A DNA stretch of 64,000 bases from Achromobacter agilis (GTDB taxonomy: Bacteria; Pseudomonadota; Gammaproteobacteria; Burkholderiales; Burkholderiaceae_B). How positions within the stretch are numbered: the first letter of the stretch is position 1; each line of letters starts with the position of its first letter. Of this stretch, positions 24,416 to 34,087 are shown one piece after another. The notes below the pieces were generated by a model that was given only the letters and a program-made list of their open reading frames with translations, was not told the DNA's origin and searched no databases. The stretch covers positions 310,001 to 374,000 of the forward strand of contig NZ_UFQB01000001.1 in the NCBI RefSeq assembly GCF_900496965.1, in the 5' to 3' direction. Made by a program: the position numbers and the translations under genes.

Positions 24416-24514
24416 GCCGTTGTCCCTCTGTTGTTGACAGCCTGCGCCTGTGCGTTGCCGCGGACGCGCCGGCAACAACATAAAAGCGATGTTGAAGACC
24501 GGCTTCATGAAACA

Positions 24515-24541
24515 CGCCGGTCACCATCACGGTGACCGGCG
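24515..24541. other. perfect 11-base hairpin between MFS gene and ssb
   Basis: CGCCGGTCACC and GGTGACCGGCG around a 5-base loop, 100 bases before ssb. On the minus strand it is followed by TGTTT only. It may end MFS transcription or sit in the ssb leader. Confidence 0.5.
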
Positions 24542-24571
24542 ACGCCGGGTGAAGCCCTAGATTTGGTAGGT

Positions 24572-24601
24572 ATTATCGACGAAAAGGGCCTGCCGCGCCA
24601 A
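24572..24601 (-). promoter_or_regulatory. ssb: candidate ssb promoter
   Basis: On the minus strand TTGGCG (24601-24596) and GATAAT (24577-24572) with an 18-base spacer. It would give a leader of about 150 bases that includes the hairpin at 24515-24541. Confidence 0.4.
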
Positions 24602-24714
24602 ACGGAAATAGTGACAAAACCGCCCGCCCTGCTCCCGGATTTGGCGGCTGTTGCGCGCCGTTCAAGGGATGATCCGTGACTTTTCCGCCAGGCGGCAGCC
24701 CGCTGCCGCGCGGA

Positions 24715-25899
24715 TCACGCCAGCGGCCGCAGGGCCCAGGTAACGGCCAGCCAGACCGCCGACAAGACCGCCGCGGCAACGAACACCGCGCTCGATCCCG
24801 AATGCGCGGCAAGCCAGCCGCCCAGCGCGCCCCCGGCGAACAGGCCCGCGGCCTGGGCGGTGTTGTAGAAACCCAGTGCCAGCCCCTTGTAGGCCTGCGG
24901 CGCCACCCTGGACACCAGGGACGGCTGCAGAGCCTCCAGCACGTTGAACGCGACGAAAAAGCCCGTCAACGCGATGGCCAGCGTGTAGAAGCCGTGGCTG
25001 GCGGCGGGCAGCAGGCCGCACACCACGATCAACCCCGCGACGGCGGCGCGCAGGGCGCCGCGGTGGGCACGGCGCTTTTCCGCGACGAACACCACCGGCA
25101 CCATCAGCACGAAAGACACCAGGATGACCGGTAGATAAACCTTCCAGAGCTCGCGCGCGTCCAGCCCGCCCACCTTCGCCAACAGCGCGGGCACAACCAC
25201 GAACAGCGACACCTGGATCAGGTGCAGCACGAAAACGCCAAAGTTCAGACGCAGCAGGTCGCGGTGGGTCAGGACTTCGCGCGGCTTGGCCGCCTGCATG
25301 GTGCGGGCTTGGGTCCGCGGCACCACCGGTACGACCCAGCGCGCCACGCCCAGGCAGATGACGCCCAGGCAGGCGATGGTCCAGAACAGGCCCGACAGGC
25401 CCCACCAGCCAACCAGTACGGGCGACAGGACGAGCGAGACGGCGAAAGACAGGCCGATCGATCCGCCCACCATGGCCATGGCGCGCGTGCGCACTTCGTC
25501 GCGGGTGGCGTCCGCCAGCCAGGCGGTGACCGCCGCGGAAATGGCGCCCGCGCCCTGAATGGCGCGGCCGATGGTGATCCAGTACACGTCCGAGGCCTGT
25601 GCGCAGACGATGCTGCCCGCCACGAACAGCAGCAGCCCGCACAGCACCACGGGACGGCGCCCCCAGCGATCGGAGGCCAGGCCGAAAGGAATCTGCATGA
25701 AAGCCTGGGTCAGGCCGTACATGCCCAGCGCCAGCCCGACCCGGGCCGGATCGTCCCCCCCCGGCATGCCGCTGGCGGCCACGGCAAAGACGGGCAGCAA
25801 CAGGAACAGTCCCAGCATCCTCGCGGCGAACAAGCCGGCCAGAGCCACACTGGCGCGGCGCTCGGAAGGGGTCAATTTCAGTTTTTTATCTGCCGGCAT
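24715..25899 (-). CDS. MFS transporter (multidrug/YajR-like)
   Basis: 394 residues with 12 predicted membrane helices. The first half has GLASDRWGRRPVVL, the family's loop 2-3 motif, and GRAIQGAGAISAAVTAWLAD, typical of proton-driven drug exporters; the centre has a basic cytoplasmic loop (VPRTQARTMQAAKPREVL). A placement next to uvrA and ssb is usual in betaproteobacteria, but there is no functional link. Starts with ATG at 25899, with uvrA transcribed divergently 179 bases away. Substrate unknown. Confidence 0.88.
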   Translation of the reverse strand: MPADKKLKLTPSERRASVALAGLFAARMLGLFLLLPVFAVAASGMPGGDDPARVGLALGMYGLTQAFMQIPFGLASDRWGRRPVVLCGLLLFVAGSIVCAQASDVYWITIGRAIQGAGAISAAVTAWLADATRDEVRTRAMAMVGGSIGLSFAVSLVLSPVLVGWWGLSGLFWTIACLGVICLGVARWVVPVVPRTQARTMQAAKPREVLTHRDLLRLNFGVFVLHLIQVSLFVVVPALLAKVGGLDARELWKVYLPVILVSFVLMVPVVFVAEKRRAHRGALRAAVAGLIVVCGLLPAASHGFYTLAIALTGFFVAFNVLEALQPSLVSRVAPQAYKGLALGFYNTAQAAGLFAGGALGGWLAAHSGSSAVFVAAAVLSAVWLAVTWALRPLA

Positions 25900-26078
25900 G
25901 CGGAAATTTCAACAATGACAAGGGCAATTCGCGCGCGTGGATGTCATACGCTCACGGTCTGATTTGGCGGTGCGGCGCCGGCCCTGGGCCAATCCGGGCG
26001 GAAGGACTGCCCCGAACGCAGGGGGATTCGGCGCGCTATAGTACCAAGTTGGCCTTTGAAACCGCTTAAAAGAGCCCG

Positions 26079-28964
26079 ATGGACGCGATACGCATTCGGG
26101 GTGCCCGCACCCACAACCTCAAGAACGTCTCGCTGGACCTGCCGCGCCACAAACTGGTGGTCGTCACCGGCTTGTCCGGTTCGGGCAAGTCTTCCCTGGC
26201 ATTCGACACCCTGTACGCGGAAGGCCAGCGGCGCTACGTGGAAAGCCTTTCCGCCTACGCCCGGCAGTTCCTGCAACTGATGGACAAGCCGGACGTGGAC
26301 CTGATCGAAGGCCTGTCGCCGGCCATCTCGATCGAGCAGAAGGCGGCCGGGCACAACCCGCGTTCCACCGTCGGCACCATTACCGAGATCCACGACTACC
26401 TGCGCCTCCTGTATGCGCGGGTCGGCACCCCCTATTGTCCGGACCACGGCCTGCCACTGCAGGCGCAAAGCGTCAGCCAAATGGTGGACGCGGTGCTGGC
26501 CTGGGCGCCGGAAACCCGCCTGGCCGTGCTGGCGCCGATCGCCCGAGGCAAGAAGGGCAGCTTCGAGGACGAATGCGCCAGCCTGCAAGCGCAGGGCTAC
26601 GTGCGTCTGCGCGTCGATGGCCAGATGATGGAAATCGACGGCATGGCGCCGCTGAAGAAAACCGAAAAGCACGACATCGACGTCGTGATCGACCGGCTGC
26701 GCATCAAGGCCGAGAGCAAGCAGCGTCTGGCCGAGAGCTTCGAGACCGCGCTGCAGCTGGCCGACGGCCGGGCGCTGGCGCTGGACATGGACGACGGGCG
26801 CGAACAGGTCTTCTCCAGCCGCTATGCCTGCCCGGTATGCAGCCACAGCCTGCCCGAGCTGGAACCGCGCCTGTTCAGCTTCAACAACCCCATGGGCGCC
26901 TGCCCCAGTTGCGACGGCATCGGCCAGGTCGGCTTCTTCGACCCCAAGCGCGTGGTCGCCTTCCCGGAACTGAGTCTGGCGGCGGGCGCGATCCGCGGCT
27001 GGGACCGCCGCAATGCGTTCACCCATTCGCTGCTGACCAGCCTGGCGGCCCACTACGAATTCGACATCGAGGCGCCCTTCGAGGAGCTGCCGGAAACGCT
27101 GCGCGAAAAAGTGCTGTACGGCTCGGACGAAGAGGAAATCTCGTTCCTCTACCTGAACGAGAAGGGCCGCAGCACGGTCAAGCGCCACACCTTCGAGGGC
27201 GTCATCCCGAACCTGGAACGCCGCTGGCGCGAAACCGATTCGGCCACCGTGCGAGAAGAACTGGGCAAGTACCGCAACATCAAGACCTGCCCGGACTGCG
27301 CTGGCTCGCGCCTGCGTCCGGAAGCGCGCAACGTGCTGATCGGCCACGATCCGCGCGGCGGCGAGCGTTATGGCCAGGCCATTTATGAAGTCGAGGCGAT
27401 GCCGCTGTCGACCTGTCTGTCATGGTTCCGCGACCTCAGCCTGACCGGTGCCAAGCAGGAGATCGCGCAGCGCATCGTGCGCGAGATCGAAGCGCGCCTG
27501 AGCTTCCTGAACAACGTGGGCCTGAATTATCTGTCCCTGGACCGCAGCGCCGACACCATCTCCGGCGGGGAAGCGCAGCGCATCCGCCTGGCCAGCCAGA
27601 TCGGCTCGGGCCTGACGGGCGTGATGTACGTGCTGGACGAACCCTCCATCGGCCTGCACCAGCGCGACAACGACCGCCTGATCGGCACCTTGCAGCACCT
27701 GCGCGATCTCGGCAACAGCGTCATCGTCGTCGAGCACGACGAAGACATGATCCGCATGGCCGACTGGGTCGTGGACATGGGGCCGGGCGCTGGCGAGCAC
27801 GGCGGTGAAGTCGTGGCGCAAGGCGATCCGGAGACCGTGCAGCGCGATCCCGGCTCCTTGACCGGCCAGTACCTAAGCGGCGCGCGCGCCATCGCGATCC
27901 CGGAACGCCGCCCCATCGACGGCGAGCTGCCCTGGCTGGTCCTGTCGGGCGCCAGCGGCAACAACCTGAAGAACGTGGATCTGCGCATCCCGTCGGGCCG
28001 CCTGGTCTGCGTGACCGGCGTTTCCGGGTCGGGCAAGTCCACCCTCGTCAATGACACACTGGCCGTCGCCGTATCGCGCCAGCTGCATCATGCGCAGAGC
28101 GAACCCGCGCCGTACGTGTCAATGCAGGGGCTGGAGAATTTCGACAAGATCATCAGCGTGGACCAGAGCCCTATCGGCCGCACGCCGCGCAGCAACCCGG
28201 CCACCTACACCGGCCTTTTCACGCCGATCCGCGAGCTCTTCGCGGGCGTGCCCGAAGCGCGCACCCGCGGCTACGATCCCGGGCGCTTCAGCTTCAACGT
28301 CAAGGGCGGCCGCTGCGAGGCTTGCCAGGGCGACGGCGTGGTCAAGGTGGAAATGCACTTCCTGCCCGACATGTACGTGCCTTGCGACGTCTGCCACGGC
28401 AAGCGCTACAACCGCGAAACGCTGGAGATCCGCTACCGCGGCCGCAACATCAGCGAAGTGCTGGACCTGACGGTGGAGCAGGCGCTCGAGTATTTCGAGT
28501 CCGTGCCCGCCATCTCCCGCAAGCTGCACACCCTCATCGACGTGGGCCTGTCGTACATCCGGTTGGGCCAAAGCGCGACCACCCTGTCGGGCGGCGAAGC
28601 GCAGCGCGTGAAGCTGTCGCAGGAACTGTCCCGCCGCAGCACCGGCCGTACGCTGTACATCCTGGACGAGCCCACGACGGGCTTGCATTTCCGGGATATC
28701 GAGCTACTGTTGCAGGTGCTGAACCAGTTGGTCGACAGCGGCAACACGGTGCTCATCATCGAACACAACCTGGACGTCATCAAGACGGCCGACTGGGTCG
28801 TGGACATGGGGCCTGAAGGCGGCGATGGCGGCGGCCGCGTGGTGGCGCAAGGCACGCCGGAAGATGTCGCGGCGGCCGAGGCCAGCCATACCGGGCAATA
28901 CCTGGGCAAGCTGCTGCGCCGCGCGCCGGATCAGCAGTCCGGACACTCAACGCGTAAGGGATAG
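26079..28964 (+). CDS. uvrA: excinuclease ABC subunit A
   Basis: 961 residues. UvrA finds bulky DNA lesions and loads UvrB in nucleotide excision repair. Two ABC modules are visible. The first Walker A is GLSGSGKSS at 31-39 and the second is GVSGSGKST near 647. Both have the signature SGGEAQR, and [12 protein letters not shown] and [11 protein letters not shown] close them. Two zinc modules, CPVCSH...CPSC near 249-280 and CEAC...CDVC near 745-775, are intact. No LexA box (CTGT-N8-ACAG) occurs in the 179 bases upstream; a TATAGT box near 26037 could be the -10. Five bases separate its stop from the GST gene. Confidence 0.97.
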   Translation: MDAIRIRGARTHNLKNVSLDLPRHKLVVVTGLSGSGKSSLAFDTLYAEGQRRYVESLSAYARQFLQLMDKPDVDLIEGLSPAISIEQKAAGHNPRSTVGTITEIHDYLRLLYARVGTPYCPDHGLPLQAQSVSQMVDAVLAWAPETRLAVLAPIARGKKGSFEDECASLQAQGYVRLRVDGQMMEIDGMAPLKKTEKHDIDVVIDRLRIKAESKQRLAESFETALQLADGRALALDMDDGREQVFSSRYACPVCSHSLPELEPRLFSFNNPMGACPSCDGIGQVGFFDPKRVVAFPELSLAAGAIRGWDRRNAFTHSLLTSLAAHYEFDIEAPFEELPETLREKVLYGSDEEEISFLYLNEKGRSTVKRHTFEGVIPNLERRWRETDSATVREELGKYRNIKTCPDCAGSRLRPEARNVLIGHDPRGGERYGQAIYEVEAMPLSTCLSWFRDLSLTGAKQEIAQRIVREIEARLSFLNNVGLNYLSLDRSADTISGGEAQRIRLASQIGSGLTGVMYVLDEPSIGLHQRDNDRLIGTLQHLRDLGNSVIVVEHDEDMIRMADWVVDMGPGAGEHGGEVVAQGDPETVQRDPGSLTGQYLSGARAIAIPERRPIDGELPWLVLSGASGNNLKNVDLRIPSGRLVCVTGVSGSGKSTLVNDTLAVAVSRQLHHAQSEPAPYVSMQGLENFDKIISVDQSPIGRTPRSNPATYTGLFTPIRELFAGVPEARTRGYDPGRFSFNVKGGRCEACQGDGVVKVEMHFLPDMYVPCDVCHGKRYNRETLEIRYRGRNISEVLDLTVEQALEYFESVPAISRKLHTLIDVGLSYIRLGQSATTLSGGEAQRVKLSQELSRRSTGRTLYILDEPTTGLHFRDIELLLQVLNQLVDSGNTVLIIEHNLDVIKTADWVVDMGPEGGDGGGRVVAQGTPEDVAAAEASHTGQYLGKLLRRAPDQQSGHSTRKG

Positions 28965-28968
28965 CGGC

Positions 28969-29631
28969 ATGTACACCTTGATCATCGGCAACAAGAACTA
29001 CTCTTCCTGGTCCATGCGCCCGTGGATCGCCCTGCGCGCCGCAGGCATCGGCTTCGAAGAGCAGAAGCTGGGCCTGACCACCGAGGCGTTCACGCGCCGC
29101 CTGAGCACCGTCACGCCCGCGGGCCTGGTGCCCGTGCTGCTGGATGGCGACTTCGCCATCTGGGATTCCCTGGCCATCTGCGAATACGCGGCCGAACGCC
29201 ATCCCGAAGCGCGCCTGTGGCCGCAAGACGTCCGCGCACGCGCGCGGGCGCGCTCGCTGGCGGCGCAAATGCACAGCGGCTTCGGCGCGCTGCGCCAGGC
29301 CTTGCCCATGAACGTCGAAGCGCACCTCCCAGGCATCGAGCTGCCCGAGGCCGCGCGCCAGGACATCTCCCGCATGCATGCCATCTGGCAGGACACGCGC
29401 GCCGAATTCGGCAGCGGCGGGCCGTTCCTGTTCGGCGCGTTCTCGATCGCCGACGCGTTCTTCGCACCCGTGGTCTCCCGGTTCACGACCTACGGCATCG
29501 CCGCCGCGGGCCCGGTGCGCGACTACATGGACGCCGTGCTGGCCCTGCCGGCCATGCAGTCGTGGATGGAAGAGGCGCGCACCGAAGCCACCTTCGTGCC
29601 CGAAGACGAACCCTACCGCAAGCACCGCTGA
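28969..29631 (+). CDS. glutathione S-transferase family protein
   Basis: 220 residues with a thioredoxin-like N-terminal domain (YTLIIGNKNYSSWSMRPWIA) and an all-helical C-terminal domain (FLFGAFSIADAFFAPVVSRF). The catalytic serine is likely in NYSSWSMRP; VPVLLDGDFAIWDSLAICEY carries the glutathione-binding Ser after cis-Pro. It resembles the GstA/YfcF-like bacterial group. The ATG at 28969 is five bases past the uvrA stop, so the two are probably cotranscribed. A link to repair is not shown; conjugation or peroxide reduction is the family role. Confidence 0.88.
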   Translation: MYTLIIGNKNYSSWSMRPWIALRAAGIGFEEQKLGLTTEAFTRRLSTVTPAGLVPVLLDGDFAIWDSLAICEYAAERHPEARLWPQDVRARARARSLAAQMHSGFGALRQALPMNVEAHLPGIELPEAARQDISRMHAIWQDTRAEFGSGGPFLFGAFSIADAFFAPVVSRFTTYGIAAAGPVRDYMDAVLALPAMQSWMEEARTEATFVPEDEPYRKHR

Positions 29632-29648
29632 CGGCCGCCCGGCCCGCC

Positions 29649-30551
29649 TCAGTCGCGCAGCCGCTCGGCCACGAATTCTCGCAGCAGCCCCATCGCGGGC
29701 GCCTCTGTGCGACCCGTCAGGGTCACCAGCGCGAACAGGGCGTGGCTGCGCAGCGGCGGATCGGCCGGGAGTTCCGCCAACTCCCCTGCCTCGATGCCCG
29801 CCCGGGCCGCCCCCACGATGCCCAGGAAAACCGCGTCCGACACGCGCACGGCCTCGAGCAGGCTGCCGATTTCGTCGCAACGCAGGCGCACCGAGGTTTG
29901 CGGGTCCGCCTCGACGCCGAAGTGTTCAACCAGGATCCGCTCCGTATCCGCCGCCAGGAAGGTGGACGCCAAGGGATAGGACGCAATCTCCGCGAAGCGC
30001 GGCGGACGCGCCGCGCGGGCCAGCGGATGCCCCGGGCGGCAGATGAAGCCTGCCCGCATCTGCGACACGGGCTCGATGCGCAGATCGGCCGCCGGCACGA
30101 TGCCGCGGGTATCCACCACCAGCGCATCCAGCCGCCGCTGGCGCAATAGCGCCAGGTGGGCTTCCAGCGAACCGCGCATCACTTCCAGGCGCAATTGCGG
30201 ATAGCGCTGCGCAACGTGCGCCAGCAAGGGCGTCATGAGCATGGCGCCCGGGCCCGAGCCCAGGCCGATGCTGATGGCTCCCCTGTCCCCCTGGGTCAGC
30301 AATTCGGCGCTGCGACGCAATTCGGCCGATTCGAACAGGATGCGGCGGGCGCGGCCGGCGACTGTCAGGCCCAGCGGCGTCAGTTCCGTGCGCTTGCCCA
30401 TGCGGTCCAGCAGCCTCGCCCCCAGATCCTCTTCCAGTATTCGGATGCTGCGGCTGAGCGCCGACTGGGTCAGGTGCAGGCGTTCGGCGGCGCGGCTGAA
30501 TGAGCCTGCTTCGGCCACCGCCAGCAGATGTTCGAGCTGCTTGAGGTTCAT
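29649..30551 (-). CDS. LysR-family transcriptional regulator
   Basis: 300 residues. The N-terminal winged helix (MNLKQLEHLLAVAEAGSFSR, AERLHLTQSALSRSIRILEE) is followed by a substrate-binding domain from about residue 90. It faces a Bug binding protein and an amidohydrolase, so it probably controls that pair. I take the ATG at 30551 rather than the GTG at 30566, since the palindrome at 30565-30578 would otherwise be coding. LysR proteins usually activate a divergent gene when a small ligand, often the substrate, is bound. Confidence 0.88.
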   Translation of the reverse strand: MNLKQLEHLLAVAEAGSFSRAAERLHLTQSALSRSIRILEEDLGARLLDRMGKRTELTPLGLTVAGRARRILFESAELRRSAELLTQGDRGAISIGLGSGPGAMLMTPLLAHVAQRYPQLRLEVMRGSLEAHLALLRQRRLDALVVDTRGIVPAADLRIEPVSQMRAGFICRPGHPLARAARPPRFAEIASYPLASTFLAADTERILVEHFGVEADPQTSVRLRCDEIGSLLEAVRVSDAVFLGIVGAARAGIEAGELAELPADPPLRSHALFALVTLTGRTEAPAMGLLREFVAERLRD

Positions 30552-30564
30552 GCCGGGGATTTCC

Positions 30565-30578
30565 ACTCAAGTATGAGT
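30565..30578. promoter_or_regulatory. palindrome at the LysR start
   Basis: ACTCA-AGTA-TGAGT, perfect 5-base arms, 14 bases upstream of the LysR ATG. Its position suits autoregulation, but no T-N11-A match that stands out as a classic LysR box was found. Confidence 0.35.
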
Positions 30579-30676
30579 TTTTTTTCTAGCTTCCAGAATA
30601 ACAATTCGTTAGACAACTGGCGATGGCTGTCCCTAGCATGCCGTTCACGACACCACATTCCAAAAAGGGGAAACTC

Positions 30677-31684
30677 GTGAGCAAGCTTTTCGACCGCCTG
30701 CGTCTCGCCGGCTGTGCGGTGGCGCTGGGCGCGGCGCTGTCGGGCCCGGCCGCCCTGGCCGCCGACTATCCGAACCGGCCCGTGATGATGATGGTGCCGT
30801 ATCCGGCGGGCGGCACGTCCGATGCCATCGCCCGCGTGGTGGCCCCGCCCGTGTCCAAACAGCTGGGCCAGCCCGTGCTGGTGGAGAACCTGGGCGGCGT
30901 CAGCGGCGCGCTGGGCGCACAGAAGGTGCTGGCCGCCAAATCCGACGGCTATTACCTGTTCCAGGGGTCGCCCAACGAGCTGATTCTTTCGCCCATTGCC
31001 AATCCGGCGGTGAAGCTCAAGAGCGAGGATTTCCGCCTGGTGCAGATGATCGGCATGGCGCCCATGGTCATCGTGGCGCGCAGCGATCTGCCGGCGGCGA
31101 CCGCCGATGAACTGGTCACGCTGGCGCGCTCGCGATCGGCCACGCAGCCGCTCACGTTCGGCAGCGTGGGGGTGGGTTCGCTGTACCACGTCCTGGGCGA
31201 GCACCTGGCCCGCACCATCGGCGCCAACATGGTCCACGTGCCCTACAAGGGAGGCGCGCCGCTGATGCAGGACCTCGGCGGCGGCCAGGTGGACATCGCC
31301 ATCCTGCCCCTGTCCCAGCAGCAGATGGCACTGGCCGAACAAGGCCGCGTCAAGCTGCTGGCCAGCCTGGACCCGCAGCGCAGCACGCTTCCGGCCCTCA
31401 AGGCCGTTCCGTCGGTCAATGAAGGCCAGTTGCTCAAAGGCTTCAACTTCACCACCTGGACCGGCTATTTCGTCAAGCGCGACACGCCGGAAGCCGTGGT
31501 CGCGCAACTGCAGGCCGCGCTCAACGCCGCCATGCAGGACCCCGCGGTGAAGCAGAGCCTGACATACCAGAACATCGAAGTCTCGGCGCCGATGAGCGCC
31601 GAGCAGGCGGACACCATGTACCGCGCCGAGACCGAGCGCTTCCGCGAAATCTCCAGCCACGTGAAACTGGCCGGCACGCCCTGA
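30677..31684 (+). CDS. tripartite tricarboxylate transporter substrate-binding protein (Bug family)
   Basis: 335 residues. A signal peptide (LRLAGCAVALGAALSGPAAL, cleavage near ALA-AD) leads to the mature start DYPNRPVMMMVPYPAGGTSD, typical of Bug/TctC proteins that bind organic acids or amides in the periplasm. AAGGGG precedes the GTG at 30677; longer starts would spoil the signal peptide. No TctA/TctB membrane genes are near, as is common for the many Bug proteins of Bordetella and Achromobacter. It is followed by an M20 hydrolase after 28 bases, so the ligand may be related to that enzyme's substrate. Confidence 0.88.
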   Translation: MSKLFDRLRLAGCAVALGAALSGPAALAADYPNRPVMMMVPYPAGGTSDAIARVVAPPVSKQLGQPVLVENLGGVSGALGAQKVLAAKSDGYYLFQGSPNELILSPIANPAVKLKSEDFRLVQMIGMAPMVIVARSDLPAATADELVTLARSRSATQPLTFGSVGVGSLYHVLGEHLARTIGANMVHVPYKGGAPLMQDLGGGQVDIAILPLSQQQMALAEQGRVKLLASLDPQRSTLPALKAVPSVNEGQLLKGFNFTTWTGYFVKRDTPEAVVAQLQAALNAAMQDPAVKQSLTYQNIEVSAPMSAEQADTMYRAETERFREISSHVKLAGTP

Positions 31685-31712
31685 ACGCTCCCTACCCGAG
31701 GAAAGACCCGAC

Positions 31713-32906
31713 ATGCATCCGATCCTGCAGACCATGACCGCCCAGGCAGACGAGTTCGTCTCGATCCGCCGGGACATCCACCGCAATCCCGAACTCGGCT
31801 TCCAGGAATTCCGCACCAGCGACCTGGTGGCGCAATGCCTGACGCAGTGGGGCTACGAAGTGGAGCGCGGACTGGGCGGGACCGGCGTGGTCGGGCAGTT
31901 GCGCCGCGGCGATGGCGCCAAACGCCTGGGCCTGCGCGCCGACATGGACGCCCTGCCCATCCAGGAAGCCACGGGCCTGGAGCATGCCAGCCGCAACGAA
32001 GGCGTCATGCACGCCTGCGGCCATGACGGCCATACGGCGATGTTGCTGGCCGCGGCCCATCACCTGGCCCGGCACGGCGATTTCAGCGGCACCCTGAACC
32101 TGATTTTCCAGCCCGCCGAGGAAGGCCTGGGCGGAGCCAAGCGGATGATGGAAGACGGGCTGTTCCGCAAGTATCCGTGCGACGCCATCTTCGCCATGCA
32201 CAACATGCCGGGCCATCCGCAAGGGCATCTGCTGCTGCGCGACGGCCCCACCATGGCGTCGTCCGACAACGTCACCATCGTATTGGAGGGTGTGGGCGGA
32301 CACGGCGCGGTGCCGCACCGCGCCGCCGATCCCGTCGTCGCCGGATCGGCCATCGTCCTGGGGTTGCAGAGCATCGTCGCCCGCAACATCGATCCGCTGC
32401 ACATGGCCGTAATCACGGTCGGCGCGTTCAATGCCGGCAAGGCCAACAACGTCATCCCCCAGACGGCGACGCTGAAGCTCAGCGTCCGCGCGCTCGATCG
32501 CCAGGTGCGCGACACGCTGGAGGCGCGCATCACCGAACTCGTCCACAGCCAGGCTGCCAGCTACCAGGTGCGGGCGGCCATCGACTACAACCGCGGCTAC
32601 CCCGTGCTGGTGAATACCCAGGCCGAGACCGACTTCGCGCGGCAGGTGGCGGTGGAGCTCGTGGGCGCCGGCAAGGTGGATCCGCAGACCCGGCCGCTGA
32701 CCGGCAGCGAGGATTTCGCGTTCATGCTCGAGGAAGTGCCTGGTTCCTACCTGCTGGTCGGTAACGGCGACGGCTCGCCGGACGGCTTCAACAGCGGCCA
32801 TGGCGCCTGCATGGTGCATAACCCCGGCTACGATTTCAACGATCACAGCCTGCCCGTGGGCGCGGCCTACTGGGTGCTGCTGGCCCAGCGCTACCTGGCG
32901 GCCTGA
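31713..32906 (+). CDS. M20-family amidohydrolase (hippurate hydrolase / aminoacylase type)
   Basis: 397 residues with the M20 metal site: Cys102 and His104 in HACGHDGHTA, Glu-Glu in QPAEEG near 136-139, and a C-terminal TGSEDFAFML that carries the last histidine-equivalent region. The dimerisation domain lies in the middle (SDNVTIVLEGVGGHGAVPHR). Enzymes of this kind cleave N-acyl amino acids, including hippurate and indole-acyl conjugates. AGGAAAG lies before the ATG. Together with the Bug protein and the LysR regulator it forms a small catabolic unit. Substrate unknown. Confidence 0.86.
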   Translation: MHPILQTMTAQADEFVSIRRDIHRNPELGFQEFRTSDLVAQCLTQWGYEVERGLGGTGVVGQLRRGDGAKRLGLRADMDALPIQEATGLEHASRNEGVMHACGHDGHTAMLLAAAHHLARHGDFSGTLNLIFQPAEEGLGGAKRMMEDGLFRKYPCDAIFAMHNMPGHPQGHLLLRDGPTMASSDNVTIVLEGVGGHGAVPHRAADPVVAGSAIVLGLQSIVARNIDPLHMAVITVGAFNAGKANNVIPQTATLKLSVRALDRQVRDTLEARITELVHSQAASYQVRAAIDYNRGYPVLVNTQAETDFARQVAVELVGAGKVDPQTRPLTGSEDFAFMLEEVPGSYLLVGNGDGSPDGFNSGHGACMVHNPGYDFNDHSLPVGAAYWVLLAQRYLAA

Positions 32907-32936
32907 CGCCGCGGCGCCTGCGCCGGGCGGCCGACG

Positions 32937-34064
32937 CTAGCTCATCTCGAACAGGCGCCGGTGTTCGCGGATGGCGTACCGGTCCGTCATGCCGGCGATG
33001 TAGTCGGCAATCGCGCGGGCCTGTTCGTTGAAGGCCGGCCGCCGGTAGTCGGGCGGCAGCAGGCGCGGATCGTCCAGGAACGCGACGAACAGTTCGCGCA
33101 CGATGCGCCGCGCCTTGGTCGTCATGCGCAGGACGCGGTAGTGGCGGTAGAGGTTGTCGAACAGGAACTTCTTCAGTTCATCCGCCTCGCGCCGGATCTC
33201 GTCCGAAAAACTCGCCAGCAGCGGGGCACGGCGCACGTCGTCGGCGGTGGCGGGCGCGAATTCGCGTATGCGCGCCAGCGAAGTCTGCGTGAGATCGACG
33301 ATCAGTGTATTGATCATCCGGCGTATGGTTTCGGCCACCGCGCGGCGCGGGGCCAGGCCGGGGTAGCGTTCCAGCACGTAGGCGTGGTGGCGCTCGAAGA
33401 TCGACACGTCCTTCAGCTGTTCCAGCGTGATCAGCCCGGAGCGCAGGCCGTCGTCGATATCGTGGTTGTTGTAGGCGACTTCGTCCGCCAGGTTGGCCAG
33501 TTGGGCCTCCAGCGACGGCTGCGTGCGGTTCAGGAAGCGCTCGCCCACCTCGCCCAGCTGGCGCGCATGCGCGGCCGAGCAGTGCTTCAGGATGCCTTCC
33601 CGGGTTTCGAAACACAGGTTCAGGCCGTTGAAGTCGGCATAGCGCTCTTCCAGCTCGTCCACTACCCGCAGGCTCTGCAGGTTGTGCTCGAAGCCGCCGG
33701 CCTCCGGCGCCAGCTCGCGCATGCAGGCGTTCAGTTCATCCTGGCCCGCGTGGCCGAACGGCGTGTGGCCCAGGTCATGGGCCAGCGAGATGGCTTCGGT
33801 CAGGTCTTCGGACAAGCCCATGCTGCGCGCCAGGGTGCGCGCGATCTGGGCGACTTCCAGGCTGTGGGTCAGGCGGGTGCGGAACAGGTCGCCTTCGTGG
33901 TTCACGAAGACCTGGGTCTTGTATTCCAGGCGCCGGAACGCGCCGGAATGGACGATTCGGTCACGGTCGCGCTGAAACTCCGTCCGATTTTCCGGTGGCG
34001 GCTCGGCGTAAGTCCGCCCGCGCGATTGAGACGGGTGGGATGCATAGGAAGCCAACTCTTTCAT
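32937..34064 (-). CDS. dgt: deoxyguanosinetriphosphate triphosphohydrolase-like protein (HD domain)
   Basis: 375 residues of the dGTPase type 2 family. The HD site is visible: His67 in RLTHSLEV, His96-Asp97 in [13 protein letters not shown], and a later NHDIDDGLR aspartate. It hydrolyses dNTPs to nucleoside and triphosphate and helps control nucleotide pools. The ATG at 34064 has GGAGAC nine bases upstream; a GTG three codons earlier lies too close to it. Gap of 23 bases after aroB, so aroK-aroB-dgt form one operon, as in other betaproteobacteria. Confidence 0.92.
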   Translation of the reverse strand: MKELASYASHPSQSRGRTYAEPPPENRTEFQRDRDRIVHSGAFRRLEYKTQVFVNHEGDLFRTRLTHSLEVAQIARTLARSMGLSEDLTEAISLAHDLGHTPFGHAGQDELNACMRELAPEAGGFEHNLQSLRVVDELEERYADFNGLNLCFETREGILKHCSAAHARQLGEVGERFLNRTQPSLEAQLANLADEVAYNNHDIDDGLRSGLITLEQLKDVSIFERHHAYVLERYPGLAPRRAVAETIRRMINTLIVDLTQTSLARIREFAPATADDVRRAPLLASFSDEIRREADELKKFLFDNLYRHYRVLRMTTKARRIVRELFVAFLDDPRLLPPDYRRPAFNEQARAIADYIAGMTDRYAIREHRRLFEMS

Positions 34065-34087
34065 CTGCAACACCGTCTCCCTCGCGT

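Noticed and set aside
24515-24541. Riboswitch in front of ssb
   Set aside because: Only one simple stem-loop is present, with no conserved multi-branch structure.
28780-29880. 366-residue minus-strand frame opposite the GST gene
   Set aside because: Low-complexity Arg/Gly/Ala translation, antisense to two strong genes.
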